A stretch of DNA of 43,987 bases from an uncultured Bacilli bacterium (GCA_944351765.1 CALVPR010000009.1:1-43987); one strand, 5' to 3'. Counted from the stretch's first letter, positions 34,768-43,918 are shown. The notes: a model not told the origin generated them from the letters alone. Numbers and translations are program-made.

Positions 34768-35415
34768 ATGAATATAAAAATGAGGTTTGTGGTTTTCTTT
34801 TGTCTAGCATTTTTATTTATGAATCAATGTGTTTTTGCCGCTTATTGTGGTAAAGATGATTTTGAAAGAATAAAAAATGTTGCAAATGATATATCTATTG
34901 AATATAGCTTAAGAGAAGATTCTGATGTAAAAGGAATGTATGATATTATTGTTACAGGACTTACTTCTGAATTGTATATTAAAGAAACTAGTCATGATAT
35001 AGTTATAGCATATGATGGAACTGACAACGGCACATATATTTTAGAGGGTATAAGTGGAGATAATTATACATTTGAAATTTATTATGAAAGATGTGCATCT
35101 ACTTTGGTTAGGACAATTACTTTGAATGTTCCAAAATATAATTCCTTGTCTGAATCACCTTTATGTGATGGCATAAGTGGAGAAGATTTGGATGTATGTG
35201 ATGAATGGTATCAAGGTGACTTAGATGAAGATAAATTTAATGAAAGTATAGAAGAATACAACAAAAATTTACAAAAAGAACAGACCGAAGAGACTTTTAA
35301 TAAAGTTATAGAATTCTTTAAAGGGAATTTTATTTATATGATTAGTGCAATTGCTATAGTGGCAGCTATTATTATAGTAATTTATATAAAAAAGAAAAGA
35401 AGTGCTTTGGATTAA
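34768..35415 (+). CDS. Secreted, membrane-anchored surface protein
   Basis: Unknown, 215 residues. A signal peptide (cleavage after residue 24, CVFA) precedes an external region whose residues 40-130 look like a beta-sandwich (YDIIVTGLTSELYIKETSH, and TYILEGISGDNYTFEIYYER). A charged linker and a C-terminal membrane helix (FIYMISAIAIVAAIIIVIYI) with KKKR inside follow. It has Cys residues in the external part. AAGGTGAT precedes the ATG. As the first gene of the Tad-like operon it may be a fibre-associated or anchoring protein. Confidence 0.82.
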   Translation: MNIKMRFVVFFCLAFLFMNQCVFAAYCGKDDFERIKNVANDISIEYSLREDSDVKGMYDIIVTGLTSELYIKETSHDIVIAYDGTDNGTYILEGISGDNYTFEIYYERCASTLVRTITLNVPKYNSLSESPLCDGISGEDLDVCDEWYQGDLDEDKFNESIEEYNKNLQKEQTEETFNKVIEFFKGNFIYMISAIAIVAAIIIVIYIKKKRSALD

Positions 35416-35434
35416 CGGTTTGAGAGGTGAAACT

Positions 35435-37567
35435 ATGAATAAAAAATATTTTATTATATTATTTGGTATTATATTTTTTGTTTTTTGTGTAACTATTGGT
35501 AGTAGTATGGCTCTAGCCGATGATGAAGAAAAAATTTGTGAACCGGAAACTAGGATATATTATTTTTCGGAAGCGTCGAGATCAAAAACTGGAGGAAGTA
35601 CTACTTGGGATACTTACTTTGATTATGATCTGCCAGAAGGGGCTGAAATAGTTAGCGTAGAAGTTATATCTCAAAATAGTATGACATTAACTGATTTTAA
35701 AAAATATATTGAACTTTTAAATAGACCTGATTGTGAAGTTCTTTCTTCAGGAACAAAAGTTTGTTCATATAATGGTGAATATACTAACTATGGTACAGGA
35801 AGTTGGCATGATATTTCTGATGTTACTGATTATGAAGGATACTATAATACTGATGTAGTATTACCTAATAGTTTAAATATAACGTTTGCTGATGTTTCTG
35901 ATGGACAACTTAAAAGTGTGATTTCTAGAAGTTGGGGAGCACCTAGTGAAACTATAAAGAAAAAAATAGATGATGATCCTAATTATATGTATACGGTTCC
36001 TGCAATAGCGGAAGTAAAAATAGAATATAAATCAGATGAATGTGAGTATGAAAAACCAAATTCTTGTGAAGCAGGAGAGTCTCAAAATATTCCTGGTGAA
36101 CTTTCTTGTAGTAACGGTTCATATAGTGAAAATAAAAATGTTGATATTAATATGGATAGAACTATTGATGAGAGTTCTCGTGATGAACTTTCGTATTATA
36201 CAAAGCATACTGATAAAGGAACTTGTACTACAGAATTATCTGAAAAAATAACAGGATTGGTAACTGTTTCTCAAATAGGTAATGCAAATTTTGCTTTAAA
36301 TCCTATTAAGCAATATTCTGGTGGTGGTTTTGACTTTAATATTAATTACTCTAGTAGAGCTAGTTATAGTATATGTGATAGTCTACAATATGAAATAACA
36401 GAATGGTATCCAGTGTATACTTGTCCAACTAAAGGTGATACTCCTGGTTCTATTAAAAGTAATGGAAGTTACACAACTTCATCTAGTACCTCTTATGGAA
36501 ACGGAAATTTGGATGGTAATCAATGTACATATAATCCTGTATCTATTACTACCACTACTTTTAGCTATTATAATTATAAAAATGATCCACAATATTATAA
36601 TGATGTATGTGGTGGTAGTGCAATAAGATGTAATGGAACTAGTACTTGTTCATGCACTATTTATTCTGAACAGTCTTCGATAACCGAATCTGCAGTGCAG
36701 GTTGGGTGTGCATCCGAAACTACAACATATAATTGTTCTGGTGGTAATCCAGCATATAATTGTTCTAACTCATCTGAAGAAATAAAAATGTTAGCAGAAA
36801 AAATGGCTAGTTATGTAAATTATCCTGATTTTAATGTTAATGGTCAAGTAGATTCTAAAGATTCTAATGATGAGAATGCATTAGGAATGGTTTCAATGAA
36901 TGGTAAATGGACTAGTTCTTATGATACCATAACAGAATGGTATCCGGATACTTTTATAAGTTTTTCTGCAAGATATGAACTAGGTAAAGCATGCATTAAT
37001 GCTAAAACTGCAAACGTTAGATACATTGACAAGGATAGTAATTGTGATTCAACCGAAGAAATAGATGGTGGATATTTATATTATATTCCTTTGAAAGAAA
37101 GAACAGGGACAAGTTTTCCAGTTGAGGTTTATATTCAGGATTTAAGTTTTATAAGTGTTATGAATTGGCCTTTAAATTATTCGTGTGGAGTAGAATGTCA
37201 ACAAAAATTATTTGATTTGGATAAAGGTGGATATTTATATTATTTTAGACCTATTTCGTTGACAGATCCATTTCCTAATAGAACTCCTGGTGTAAATTGG
37301 ATAAATTGGATTTCAGATAGGAAGAATAAAGAAAGATTAGAAGATACTTATTCAACACAAAATAATTTAGAATATACAGTAACTTTGACACTTGATGATA
37401 TAAATGCAATTAAGGAACACAATGCAAATTCAGAAAGAGGATATTTAGATTACAGTATAAACATTAATGGTGATAGTAGTTTCATACAAAGTAGTAATGT
37501 GTTTATTTTAGGTAATCCAAATTACTCTGGATTAGGTGTATATGATCCGGAGGATGATAAACAATGA
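35435..37567 (+). CDS. Large cysteine-rich exported protein of the Tad-like locus
   Basis: Unknown, 710 residues. A signal sequence (residues 5-28, ending SMALA) is followed by a long external region with about 21 Cys. Most are in CSCTIY-type and C(x)nC clusters between residues 200 and 450. Many Ser, Thr and Tyr residues give it adhesin-like composition. Residues 465-476 (DFNVNGQVDSKD) match an EF-hand or dockerin-type calcium loop (Asp 1, Asn 3, Asn 5, Gly 6, Asp 12). There is no C-terminal membrane anchor. ATG 35435 follows GAGAGGTGA; the in-frame codon at 35402 is inside the previous gene. Its TGA stop overlaps the next ATG. A tip adhesin or minor fibre component is a guess. Confidence 0.85.
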   Translation: MNKKYFIILFGIIFFVFCVTIGSSMALADDEEKICEPETRIYYFSEASRSKTGGSTTWDTYFDYDLPEGAEIVSVEVISQNSMTLTDFKKYIELLNRPDCEVLSSGTKVCSYNGEYTNYGTGSWHDISDVTDYEGYYNTDVVLPNSLNITFADVSDGQLKSVISRSWGAPSETIKKKIDDDPNYMYTVPAIAEVKIEYKSDECEYEKPNSCEAGESQNIPGELSCSNGSYSENKNVDINMDRTIDESSRDELSYYTKHTDKGTCTTELSEKITGLVTVSQIGNANFALNPIKQYSGGGFDFNINYSSRASYSICDSLQYEITEWYPVYTCPTKGDTPGSIKSNGSYTTSSSTSYGNGNLDGNQCTYNPVSITTTTFSYYNYKNDPQYYNDVCGGSAIRCNGTSTCSCTIYSEQSSITESAVQVGCASETTTYNCSGGNPAYNCSNSSEEIKMLAEKMASYVNYPDFNVNGQVDSKDSNDENALGMVSMNGKWTSSYDTITEWYPDTFISFSARYELGKACINAKTANVRYIDKDSNCDSTEEIDGGYLYYIPLKERTGTSFPVEVYIQDLSFISVMNWPLNYSCGVECQQKLFDLDKGGYLYYFRPISLTDPFPNRTPGVNWINWISDRKNKERLEDTYSTQNNLEYTVTLTLDDINAIKEHNANSERGYLDYSININGDSSFIQSSNVFILGNPNYSGLGVYDPEDDKQ

Positions 37568-37971
37568 AATGGTCGTTTGCTCAAGTAGGATTAATAGCAG
37601 CAGGTTTAGTAGGAATAGTAATAATATTATTATTTCAACAAATTACTACTAATAATGAACAAGATTATTATTTATTAAGAGAAGTTACAAAAGCTGCAAT
37701 GTTAGAATCCGTTGATTTAGCTTATTATAGAGATACAGGGGAAGTTAAAATTGTCCAAGAAAAATTTGTTGAAAACTTTACAAGAAGATTTGCAGAATCT
37801 GTAAATTTTACGTCTGAAGGTTATACAATTAGATTTTATGATATAATTGAAAGTCCACCTAAAGTAAGTATTGTAATAAATACTGATGTTGGTGATTATA
37901 CAATATATGAAGAAACTGATAGTTATAGTATAGCAAATCAATTAGATGCTATATTGGAAGCAAAAGAATAG
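37564..37971 (+). CDS. Pseudopilin-like single-span protein
   Basis: A 135-residue protein with one N-terminal hydrophobic helix (VGLIAAGLVGIVIILLFQQI) after only seven residues, then an external domain (REVTKAAMLESVDLAYYRDT, ending ANQLDAILEAKE). Size and layout match minor pilins of Tad systems (TadE/TadF type), but it lacks a clear prepilin cleavage motif. It overlaps the cysteine-rich gene by four bases (ATGA), so it is translationally coupled. Confidence 0.82.
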   Translation: MKWSFAQVGLIAAGLVGIVIILLFQQITTNNEQDYYLLREVTKAAMLESVDLAYYRDTGEVKIVQEKFVENFTRRFAESVNFTSEGYTIRFYDIIESPPKVSIVINTDVGDYTIYEETDSYSIANQLDAILEAKE

Positions 37972-37991
37972 AAAAGGAAAGAAGGTAAAAT

Positions 37992-38846
37992 ATGAATAAT
38001 TTGAATGCTTCAATAAAGAAATTTTTAGGTAATAAAAATACTGTTACTATTATAGGAGTTGTATTATGTTTGTTTATTTTATATTTTGGATATAATTATA
38101 GAATTAAACAAGTTGTAACATTAGTAAGAGTTCCTTATGCTAATCAAAAAATAGAACCCAAAACATTAATAACGACTGAAATGATATCTTATATGGAAGT
38201 TCCACAATCGTTTTTAGTAGGAAGTTATTATAGTAATGCTAATAATATAGTTGGTAAATATTCTAACTATAATACAATAATTGCTAAAGGTAGTTTATTT
38301 TATGAGGAATTGTTGATTGACTCAAAATATTTACCTGATAACGCACTTCAAAATGTTCCAGATAATTATACTGTAATAAATTATCCTGTAAATATGTCTA
38401 CTACTTATGCCAATTCAATGATGCCAGGAGAATATATTAATATATATTTTAAAGCAGTAAATGATGAAGGAAAAATTATGTTTGGTAAGTTTATTAGTAA
38501 TATTGAAATTTTAGCAGTAAAAGATAGCTCAGGACAACATGTTTTTGAATCAACAGAAGAAGCAAGAGTTCCAGCATATATGTTGTTTGCTGTTCCAGAA
38601 GAAACACATTTACTTTTAAGAAAGGCTCTATATTTGAAAGATTATTCAGTAGAATTAATTTTAGTGCCTAATACAAAAACTTTAACAGAAAAAGATGTCG
38701 TTACAGTAAATAGTGAAGAAATAGAAAAATTTATTACTGATAAAACGCAAACTGTAGATGTTACTGATTTGCCTACGATTGAAGAAGGAGTAAATAATTC
38801 AGCACAAAATAATAATAACAATAATGAAAATAATACTCAAGAATAA
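37992..38846 (+). CDS. CpaB/RcpC-like SAF domain pilus assembly protein
   Basis: A 284-residue protein with one N-terminal membrane helix (residues 20-37). The SAF domain includes VRVPYANQKIEPKTLITTEMI and AKGSLFYEELLI. The RcpC/CpaB domain includes INYPVNMSTTYANSMMPGEYINIYF and VPEETHLLLRKALY. CpaB proteins work in Flp pilus assembly, in diderms with the secretin. Here, with one membrane, it probably acts at the cell wall. The end is low-complexity (Asn-rich). GAAAGAAGGT precedes the ATG. Confidence 0.88.
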   Translation: MNNLNASIKKFLGNKNTVTIIGVVLCLFILYFGYNYRIKQVVTLVRVPYANQKIEPKTLITTEMISYMEVPQSFLVGSYYSNANNIVGKYSNYNTIIAKGSLFYEELLIDSKYLPDNALQNVPDNYTVINYPVNMSTTYANSMMPGEYINIYFKAVNDEGKIMFGKFISNIEILAVKDSSGQHVFESTEEARVPAYMLFAVPEETHLLLRKALYLKDYSVELILVPNTKTLTEKDVVTVNSEEIEKFITDKTQTVDVTDLPTIEEGVNNSAQNNNNNNENNTQE

Positions 38847-38860
38847 AAGGAGGGTACTAG

Positions 38861-40057
38861 ATGGAACAAGAATTTTCTCAAGTTGACTTTGGGCCATTAA
38901 GACAATTTTTAGATGCTGATGATGTTACCGATATTTCCTATAGTAATGGTGGACAAGTTTGGTTAAAAACATTATCTAAAGGTGTTTACCGAGTGGAAAA
39001 TACAGGAATTGATAATGCACTAATGGAAAAAATTGCTTTCCAATGTGCTAATTCCATGGGTAAATCATTTAATATGGCTAATCCTTTTTTGGATGCTGAA
39101 AGTGCTGAACTTCGTATGAACTTTGTCCATGATTCAATTGCAAAAAATGGAATAGCCGTATTAATTCGTAAAACTCCTGCTAAAATTAGATTACAAAAAG
39201 ACAAGATTATTGCTGAAGATTATATTAGACTCGATATACATGACTTTTTGTTAAAGTGTGTAGAAGGCCACTGTAATATATTAGTAAGTGGAGAAACTGG
39301 TTCTGGTAAAACGGAATTTATAAAATATTTAGCAGCTCATACTAAAGAAAATGAAAAGATAATAACAATCGAAGATACATTGGAATTGCACTTGGATAAA
39401 ATATTTCCACATAGAGATATAGTAGCTATGAAAACTAATAATATTGCATCATATTCGGATGTATTAGTAACATGTATGCGTCAAAATCCTAGATGGATAC
39501 TTTTATCCGAAGTAAGAAGTGCTGAAGCAGTAATGGCTGTTAGAAACTCTATTTCGTCAGGACATAATATTTTGTCTACAATACATGCTGATAAAGCAGA
39601 ATCTATACCAAGCCGTTTATATAGCTTACTTGAATCAAATTTGGATTTGGAACAATTTTTAAGAAGTATCCATAGATATGTACAATTAGGAGTACATATA
39701 AAAGGATATTATAGTACTAAATATCAAAGATTTCATCGTGAAGTTTCTGAAGTAGTAGAATTTTATGTAACTAAAGACACAAATGAAGCAAAGTCACAAA
39801 CTTTGTATAAGAAAACTCCGGAAGGTAATGTAATAATGCATAATCCGACTGAATATTTAATTGGATATTTGGAAAGTCAGGGCGTAATTATGCCTAAAGA
39901 TATTTTAGTTAAAGAAGAATTTCGTGAACCTACGAATAATCAAACTAATATACCAGTTGCAAATAGTACGCAGTATTATTCAAATGGTCCAGTTACATCA
40001 AATGCTATTCCTAATAATAACGTAAATAACATGAATTATTATAATGCACAGCAATAA
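38861..40057 (+). CDS. CpaF/TadA-type secretion ATPase
   Basis: A 398-residue hexameric ATPase that powers Tad pilus assembly. The N-terminal domain has LRQFLDADDVTDISYSNGGQ, typical of CpaF. Walker A is GETGSGKT at 144-151, then ITIEDTLELHL (Asp box), Walker B with RWILLSEVRSAEA (catalytic Glu 217), and the His box NILSTIHADKAES. All key residues are intact. The C-terminal 50 residues are low-complexity, rich in Asn, Thr and Tyr, and absent from most homologues. AAGGAGGG precedes the ATG. Confidence 0.95.
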   Translation: MEQEFSQVDFGPLRQFLDADDVTDISYSNGGQVWLKTLSKGVYRVENTGIDNALMEKIAFQCANSMGKSFNMANPFLDAESAELRMNFVHDSIAKNGIAVLIRKTPAKIRLQKDKIIAEDYIRLDIHDFLLKCVEGHCNILVSGETGSGKTEFIKYLAAHTKENEKIITIEDTLELHLDKIFPHRDIVAMKTNNIASYSDVLVTCMRQNPRWILLSEVRSAEAVMAVRNSISSGHNILSTIHADKAESIPSRLYSLLESNLDLEQFLRSIHRYVQLGVHIKGYYSTKYQRFHREVSEVVEFYVTKDTNEAKSQTLYKKTPEGNVIMHNPTEYLIGYLESQGVIMPKDILVKEEFREPTNNQTNIPVANSTQYYSNGPVTSNAIPNNNVNNMNYYNAQQ

Positions 40058-40069
40058 GGTGGTGATATT

Positions 40070-40963
40070 TTGGAATTTTTATTAGTTGGAGCCATTCTTC
40101 TATTTATTGTCTTATATAGATCGAGCAAAGGAAATGGTATTTATAATTTTGTTATGGAAAAAGCTGATGTTTTGTATAATCAATATGTACCATATTCCTA
40201 TAAAAGTATGAGAGATAAAATTAAAGAATTGGGAATAGATTATACACCTAGACAATATTTAACACAAATAATATTATTTGCTGGTGTAGCAGGTATTGTT
40301 GGATATATGTATTTTTATAATATAATTATTGTAATAGTTTATGTTATTATTGCTATATCTGTAATTCCTTATTTAACATATCTTAGAAGTAAAAGACAAT
40401 ATAGTGAATATATTTTTGAACAAATACAAGTTTATTGTACGAATACAATTTTGGAATTTGCTACTACTAATGCTTTTGTAAAATCACTTGAGGGAGTAGT
40501 TAATTCTGGTGTTTTAGAAGAACCTGTATTATCGGATGTAAAAACTATGATTGCTTTGTCATATGAAAAAGGAGATATATATGATTCTATAAAATATTTC
40601 GATTCAAAATATCCATTTTACATGGTAAAAAATATGCACCAATTATTTTTACAGGTAACTAAAGAAGGTGCTAAAAACACAGGTGAAACATTTGATAATA
40701 TGTTAAATGATATTGACATGTTAGTCGAGGGTGTTTATAGGGATAGAATGGATCGTAAAAATTTCCACAAACAGTTCTTGACATATGGTGTAGCTTTGTA
40801 TGGTCTTGTTATGTTAATTCAACTTCTTATTGGAGTATCTACATATATTGGTATGTTAGATCAATTCTTTGTACAAATTATTATACATTTAGTAGTTATA
40901 ATTAATAGTTTATTCCTATTAAGTGGTGAAAAATATTATAATGAGAATGTAGGTGCTGAATAA
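40070..40963 (+). CDS. TadB-like platform protein
   Basis: A 297-residue membrane protein of the TadB/GspF family. A first membrane helix at the N-terminus, a pair near residues 65-105 and a pair at the C-terminus (VALYGLVMLIQLLIGVSTYI, and IIIHLVVIINSLFLLSG) flank the cytoplasmic helical domain (residues 110-240, EFATTNAFVKSLEGVV). It should form the rotor or platform with TadC. It starts at TTG 40070 after AAGGTGGTGATA and ends in a TAATG overlap with the next gene. Both proteins begin MEFLL, consistent with ancient duplication. Confidence 0.88.
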   Translation: MEFLLVGAILLFIVLYRSSKGNGIYNFVMEKADVLYNQYVPYSYKSMRDKIKELGIDYTPRQYLTQIILFAGVAGIVGYMYFYNIIIVIVYVIIAISVIPYLTYLRSKRQYSEYIFEQIQVYCTNTILEFATTNAFVKSLEGVVNSGVLEEPVLSDVKTMIALSYEKGDIYDSIKYFDSKYPFYMVKNMHQLFLQVTKEGAKNTGETFDNMLNDIDMLVEGVYRDRMDRKNFHKQFLTYGVALYGLVMLIQLLIGVSTYIGMLDQFFVQIIIHLVVIINSLFLLSGEKYYNENVGAE

Positions 40964-41760
40964 TGGAATTTTTATTAATTGGTATAATTGTGTTTTTTGT
41001 GTTAATTTATAATAATAAAATTAATACAAGTATGTTTTTAGATGATAATCAGAAATATTTTGATTTATTAAAAGAAAAAGATTATGAGTTTTTATTGAAA
41101 ATTAGATATGGTGATGCTAAAATCGATTCAGAAGCATTGTATATGAAAAGAATTAGAAATGGATTGATTGTAACTATTGCATTAATATTTGTATTTATTA
41201 CTAATTTGAGTTTTATAAATATAATTATTGCATGTATTTTAGGTTTTATAGTATTTAAATCAGATTATAATAAATTAAAAGGTTATTATAAAAAGCATTT
41301 GAATGAAATTGATTCTTTGTTACCATATTATTTAAAAAGTTTGGAAGTATTAATTCAACACTATACTGTTCCAGTAGCACTTGCTAGGAGTGTTGAAGAT
41401 GCTCCAGAAGTATTCAAACCGGGATTAAGAACATTAATTGGTAAGATTGAAGCAGGTGACTCAAGCATTCAACCTTATATGGATTTTGCACAAGAATATC
41501 CTGTAAGGGATTCTATGAGAATGATGAGATTATTATATAGATTAGGACTTGGAGAACAAGAAAAAAAGCATGAGCAATTGAATGCTTTTGCAAGAACTGT
41601 ATCTTCATTACAAAATAAAGCAAGAGAACAAAAGTATAAAGCTAGACTTGAAAAGATGGAAGCTAAAACTATGGCTATGCTTGTTTGTACAGGTGGAGGT
41701 ACAATGTTACTATTATTGATTTCAATATTTATGCTTATGGGATCTTCAACAGGTCAATAG
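40963..41760 (+). CDS. TadC-like platform protein
   Basis: A 265-residue membrane protein of the TadC/GspF family. Membrane helices lie at residues 1-17, 67-105 and the C-terminus (MLVCTGGGTMLLLLISIFML). The cytoplasmic domain has YLKSLEVLIQHYTVPVALAR, like the TadC pattern. Its ATG overlaps the TadB-like stop. It partners the TadB-like protein and the CpaF-like ATPase. Confidence 0.86.
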   Translation: MEFLLIGIIVFFVLIYNNKINTSMFLDDNQKYFDLLKEKDYEFLLKIRYGDAKIDSEALYMKRIRNGLIVTIALIFVFITNLSFINIIIACILGFIVFKSDYNKLKGYYKKHLNEIDSLLPYYLKSLEVLIQHYTVPVALARSVEDAPEVFKPGLRTLIGKIEAGDSSIQPYMDFAQEYPVRDSMRMMRLLYRLGLGEQEKKHEQLNAFARTVSSLQNKAREQKYKARLEKMEAKTMAMLVCTGGGTMLLLLISIFMLMGSSTGQ

Positions 41761-41825
41761 AAGTATAAATTTGGAATATATATTTAGAATAATTATATGG
41801 GGTAATTTGAAAGGAGGTAGTTTAA

Positions 41826-42011
41826 ATGAAAGAAGCGACAGGAGAATTAAATATGACAGTTATTACAATTGTTGCGATTGCTGTAATAGGTGGTATATTA
41901 GCACTTATGTGGGATCCTATTACAACATGGATTCAAAATTCATTTGGAGTTGGTGCTAATACTACATGTCCTAATGGCCAAACTTGGGTAGATGGACAAG
42001 GATGTGTATAG
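41826..42011 (+). CDS. Flp-like major pilin candidate
   Basis: A 61-residue protein. A short charged start with Glu (KEATGELN) precedes a long hydrophobic helix (MTVITIVAIAVIGGILALMW). The external tail ends with a Cys pair (CPNGQTWVDGQGC). Size and layout match Flp pilins, though the usual G(x)4EY cleavage site is not exact; Gly5-Glu6 is the likeliest processing point. AAAGGAGG makes it the best-translated gene in the locus, as expected of a major subunit. The 65-base gap before it is AT-rich and may hold an internal promoter. Confidence 0.8.
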   Translation: MKEATGELNMTVITIVAIAVIGGILALMWDPITTWIQNSFGVGANTTCPNGQTWVDGQGCV

Positions 42012-42030
42012 AAAAGTAGGTGAGTAAAAG

Positions 42031-42441
42031 ATGAGAGATGCTTTTGGTGGAGCATTTATGATAAAACTTATGTTAATATTTTTAGTAATATATGTTTGTT
42101 TTATAGCAATTGCTCTTAATTATGCTAAAGCTTTTAGGGCTAAAAATGGTATAATAGATCTTATAGAAAGATATGAGAGTTTTGAAAATGCAGAAAGTTA
42201 TATTAATAATTATTTAAGCAATATGAGTTACTATGTTGCAAGTCAGAGTGGATCTAATGCACCTTATGCTAAAAACGGAGCTACTTGTTATGATTTAGGT
42301 TATTGTATTGATAATTATGTTGATGCAAGTGGTTCTAATTATATTGTTACAACATTTATTGATGTAAATTTCTTTGGCCAATTAGCGGGCTTATCTTTTA
42401 CTGTTCCTATAAAAGGAGAAGTTAGAATTCCACATAAATAA
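42031..42441 (+). CDS. TadE-like minor pilin, first paralogue
   Basis: A 136-residue protein with a seven-residue leader (MRDAFGG), a long hydrophobic helix (AFMIKLMLIFLVIYVCFIAI) and an external domain ending VTTFIDVNFFGQLAG. Two Cys (CYDLGYC) are probably disulfide-bonded. It is a paralogue of the next gene: the first 40 codons are close to identical. TadE proteins are minor pilins processed after Gly. The site GG^AF would fit, but there is no Glu at +5. AAGTAGGTGAGT precedes the ATG. Confidence 0.86.
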   Translation: MRDAFGGAFMIKLMLIFLVIYVCFIAIALNYAKAFRAKNGIIDLIERYESFENAESYINNYLSNMSYYVASQSGSNAPYAKNGATCYDLGYCIDNYVDASGSNYIVTTFIDVNFFGQLAGLSFTVPIKGEVRIPHK

Positions 42442-42460
42442 TTTGTAAGTAGGTGATATT

Positions 42461-42874
42461 ATGAGAGATGCTTTTGGTGGAGCATTCTTTATAAAATTAA
42501 TGTTAATTTTCTTTGCAATATATATTTCTTTTATAGCAATTGCTCTTAGTTATGCTAAAGCATTTAGAATAAAGAATACTATTATAAATTATATTGAAGA
42601 AAACGAAGGTTATGGTATTGAAGTTCAAGATATGATAGATGACTATGTGGCAAGTGCTAATTATTATGTGGAAAGTGTTGGACCTAATGGTAGTAATTTG
42701 AAATATAAAGATGGGTGTAACGGAAGAGGTTATTGTGTTTGGGAAGTATATTCTGATAAAGTTAGGGGAACATATTATAAAGTAACTACGTTTATTGAAA
42801 TACAATTCCCATTCTTCTTTAAAAATGGTATTCTTGTGCCCATATCAGGAGAAACAAGAGTTGTAGGTAAATAG
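42461..42874 (+). CDS. TadE-like minor pilin, second paralogue
   Basis: A 137-residue paralogue of the preceding protein. The MRDAFGGAF leader and helix are shared, and the external domain has CNGRGYC in place of CYDLGYC, then YYKVTTFIEIQF and a terminal GETRVVGK (GEVRIPHK in the first). The shared start and distinct tips suggest a heteromeric tip complex. GTAGGTGAT precedes the ATG and the gap to the first copy is 19 bases. Confidence 0.86.
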   Translation: MRDAFGGAFFIKLMLIFFAIYISFIAIALSYAKAFRIKNTIINYIEENEGYGIEVQDMIDDYVASANYYVESVGPNGSNLKYKDGCNGRGYCVWEVYSDKVRGTYYKVTTFIEIQFPFFFKNGILVPISGETRVVGK

Positions 42875-42884
42875 GAGGTTTAAA

Positions 42885-43850
42885 ATGAATGTTATTGTAT
42901 CAAATAAGTATAAAGATTTATTAAATAGTTTAGACTTTGAAATTAGTCAAAATATAAATGGTGAATTTTCAGTAGATGAATTAATTCAAAGATTTTCTAA
43001 TTTTTATTTCAATAAAATGTTTTTGGATATTACAGCAATTCAAGATTATAAAGATTTGAAAAACATTCAAAAATTATCTATGAATCTTGATATGAGTAGA
43101 ATAATATTAATTTTAGATGATGATCCATTTTGCTCATCACCATATTTTTTGTCACAATTAATAAGTATGGGAATTTATAATTTTACAAGAAATAAAGATG
43201 GAATTATATATTTATATAATCATCCTAATATTTATAGAGATGTTGCACATTTACATAACGTTGGAAATACTGCGCCAACAAGTAGTGGTGGCTATCAACC
43301 TAGTATGATTCAACCACAACATGTTTCTCTTGAGGGAACAGTTGTACTTGGTATAAAAAATTTAACTTCACATGCTGGAGCAACAACTTTAACATATATG
43401 TTAAAGAAAGTTTTATCACAATATTATTCAGTAGTAGCAATAGAAGTTAATAAAAGGGATTTCATGTTTTTTAAAGATACTACAGATATGATTTCAACCA
43501 ATAGTGGTGATTTAAGTAGAGTTATTTCGGAAAATGCAAGTAGGGGCATGATTATAGTCGATTTAAATGAAACAGAATGTAATTTGTGTACAGAAATGAT
43601 ATATTTAATCGAACCATCTATAATAAAAATGAATAGACTTACAATGATAGATAGAAATATTTTTAGTAAATTAGGAAATAAAAAAGTGGTTTTAAATAAA
43701 AGTTTACTTCAAAAAAGTGATATATTTGAATTTGAAAGGGAAGCAGGAATAAATGTTTTTTACAATATGCCTCCGATTAATGATAGATTAGATTATTCAC
43801 AAAGTATATTACCTTTGATATATAAATTGGGGTTAATTCAAAAGGATTAA
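42885..43850 (+). CDS. TadZ/CpaE-like localisation protein
   Basis: A 321-residue cytoplasmic protein. The N-terminal 120 residues look like an atypical receiver domain (MFLDITAI, then RIILILDDDP). The C-terminal MinD/ParA-like domain begins VVLGIKNLTSHAGATTLTYM, where SHAGATTL replaces the KGGxGKTT deviant Walker A and lacks its lysines. Hydrolysis is therefore doubtful, as in several TadZ proteins. TadZ places the Tad complex in the cell. AGGAGG precedes the ATG. Confidence 0.82.
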   Translation: MNVIVSNKYKDLLNSLDFEISQNINGEFSVDELIQRFSNFYFNKMFLDITAIQDYKDLKNIQKLSMNLDMSRIILILDDDPFCSSPYFLSQLISMGIYNFTRNKDGIIYLYNHPNIYRDVAHLHNVGNTAPTSSGGYQPSMIQPQHVSLEGTVVLGIKNLTSHAGATTLTYMLKKVLSQYYSVVAIEVNKRDFMFFKDTTDMISTNSGDLSRVISENASRGMIIVDLNETECNLCTEMIYLIEPSIIKMNRLTMIDRNIFSKLGNKKVVLNKSLLQKSDIFEFEREAGINVFYNMPPINDRLDYSQSILPLIYKLGLIQKD

Positions 43851-43864
43851 TTTGTCTTTTTATG

Positions 43865-43893
43865 TTGACAAATATATAAAAATATTATATTAT
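43865..43893 (+). promoter_or_regulatory. Promoter before the last, partial gene
   Basis: TTGACA (43865-43870), a 17-bp spacer and TATTAT (43888-43893). The -35 lies inside a TTTGTC/GACAAA inverted repeat (43853-43872). Confidence 0.8.
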
Positions 43894-43918
43894 TTAGATA
43901 TATATGAGGAGGGATATT

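Noticed and set aside
31052..37567. Mycoplasma code with TGA as Trp
   Set aside because: TGA ends genes at 31057, 33780 and 37565 and TGG is used for Trp throughout.
41771..41959. A 62-residue frame overlapping the Flp-like pilin
   Set aside because: It overlaps the pilin in another frame, has no ribosome site and has no pilin features.
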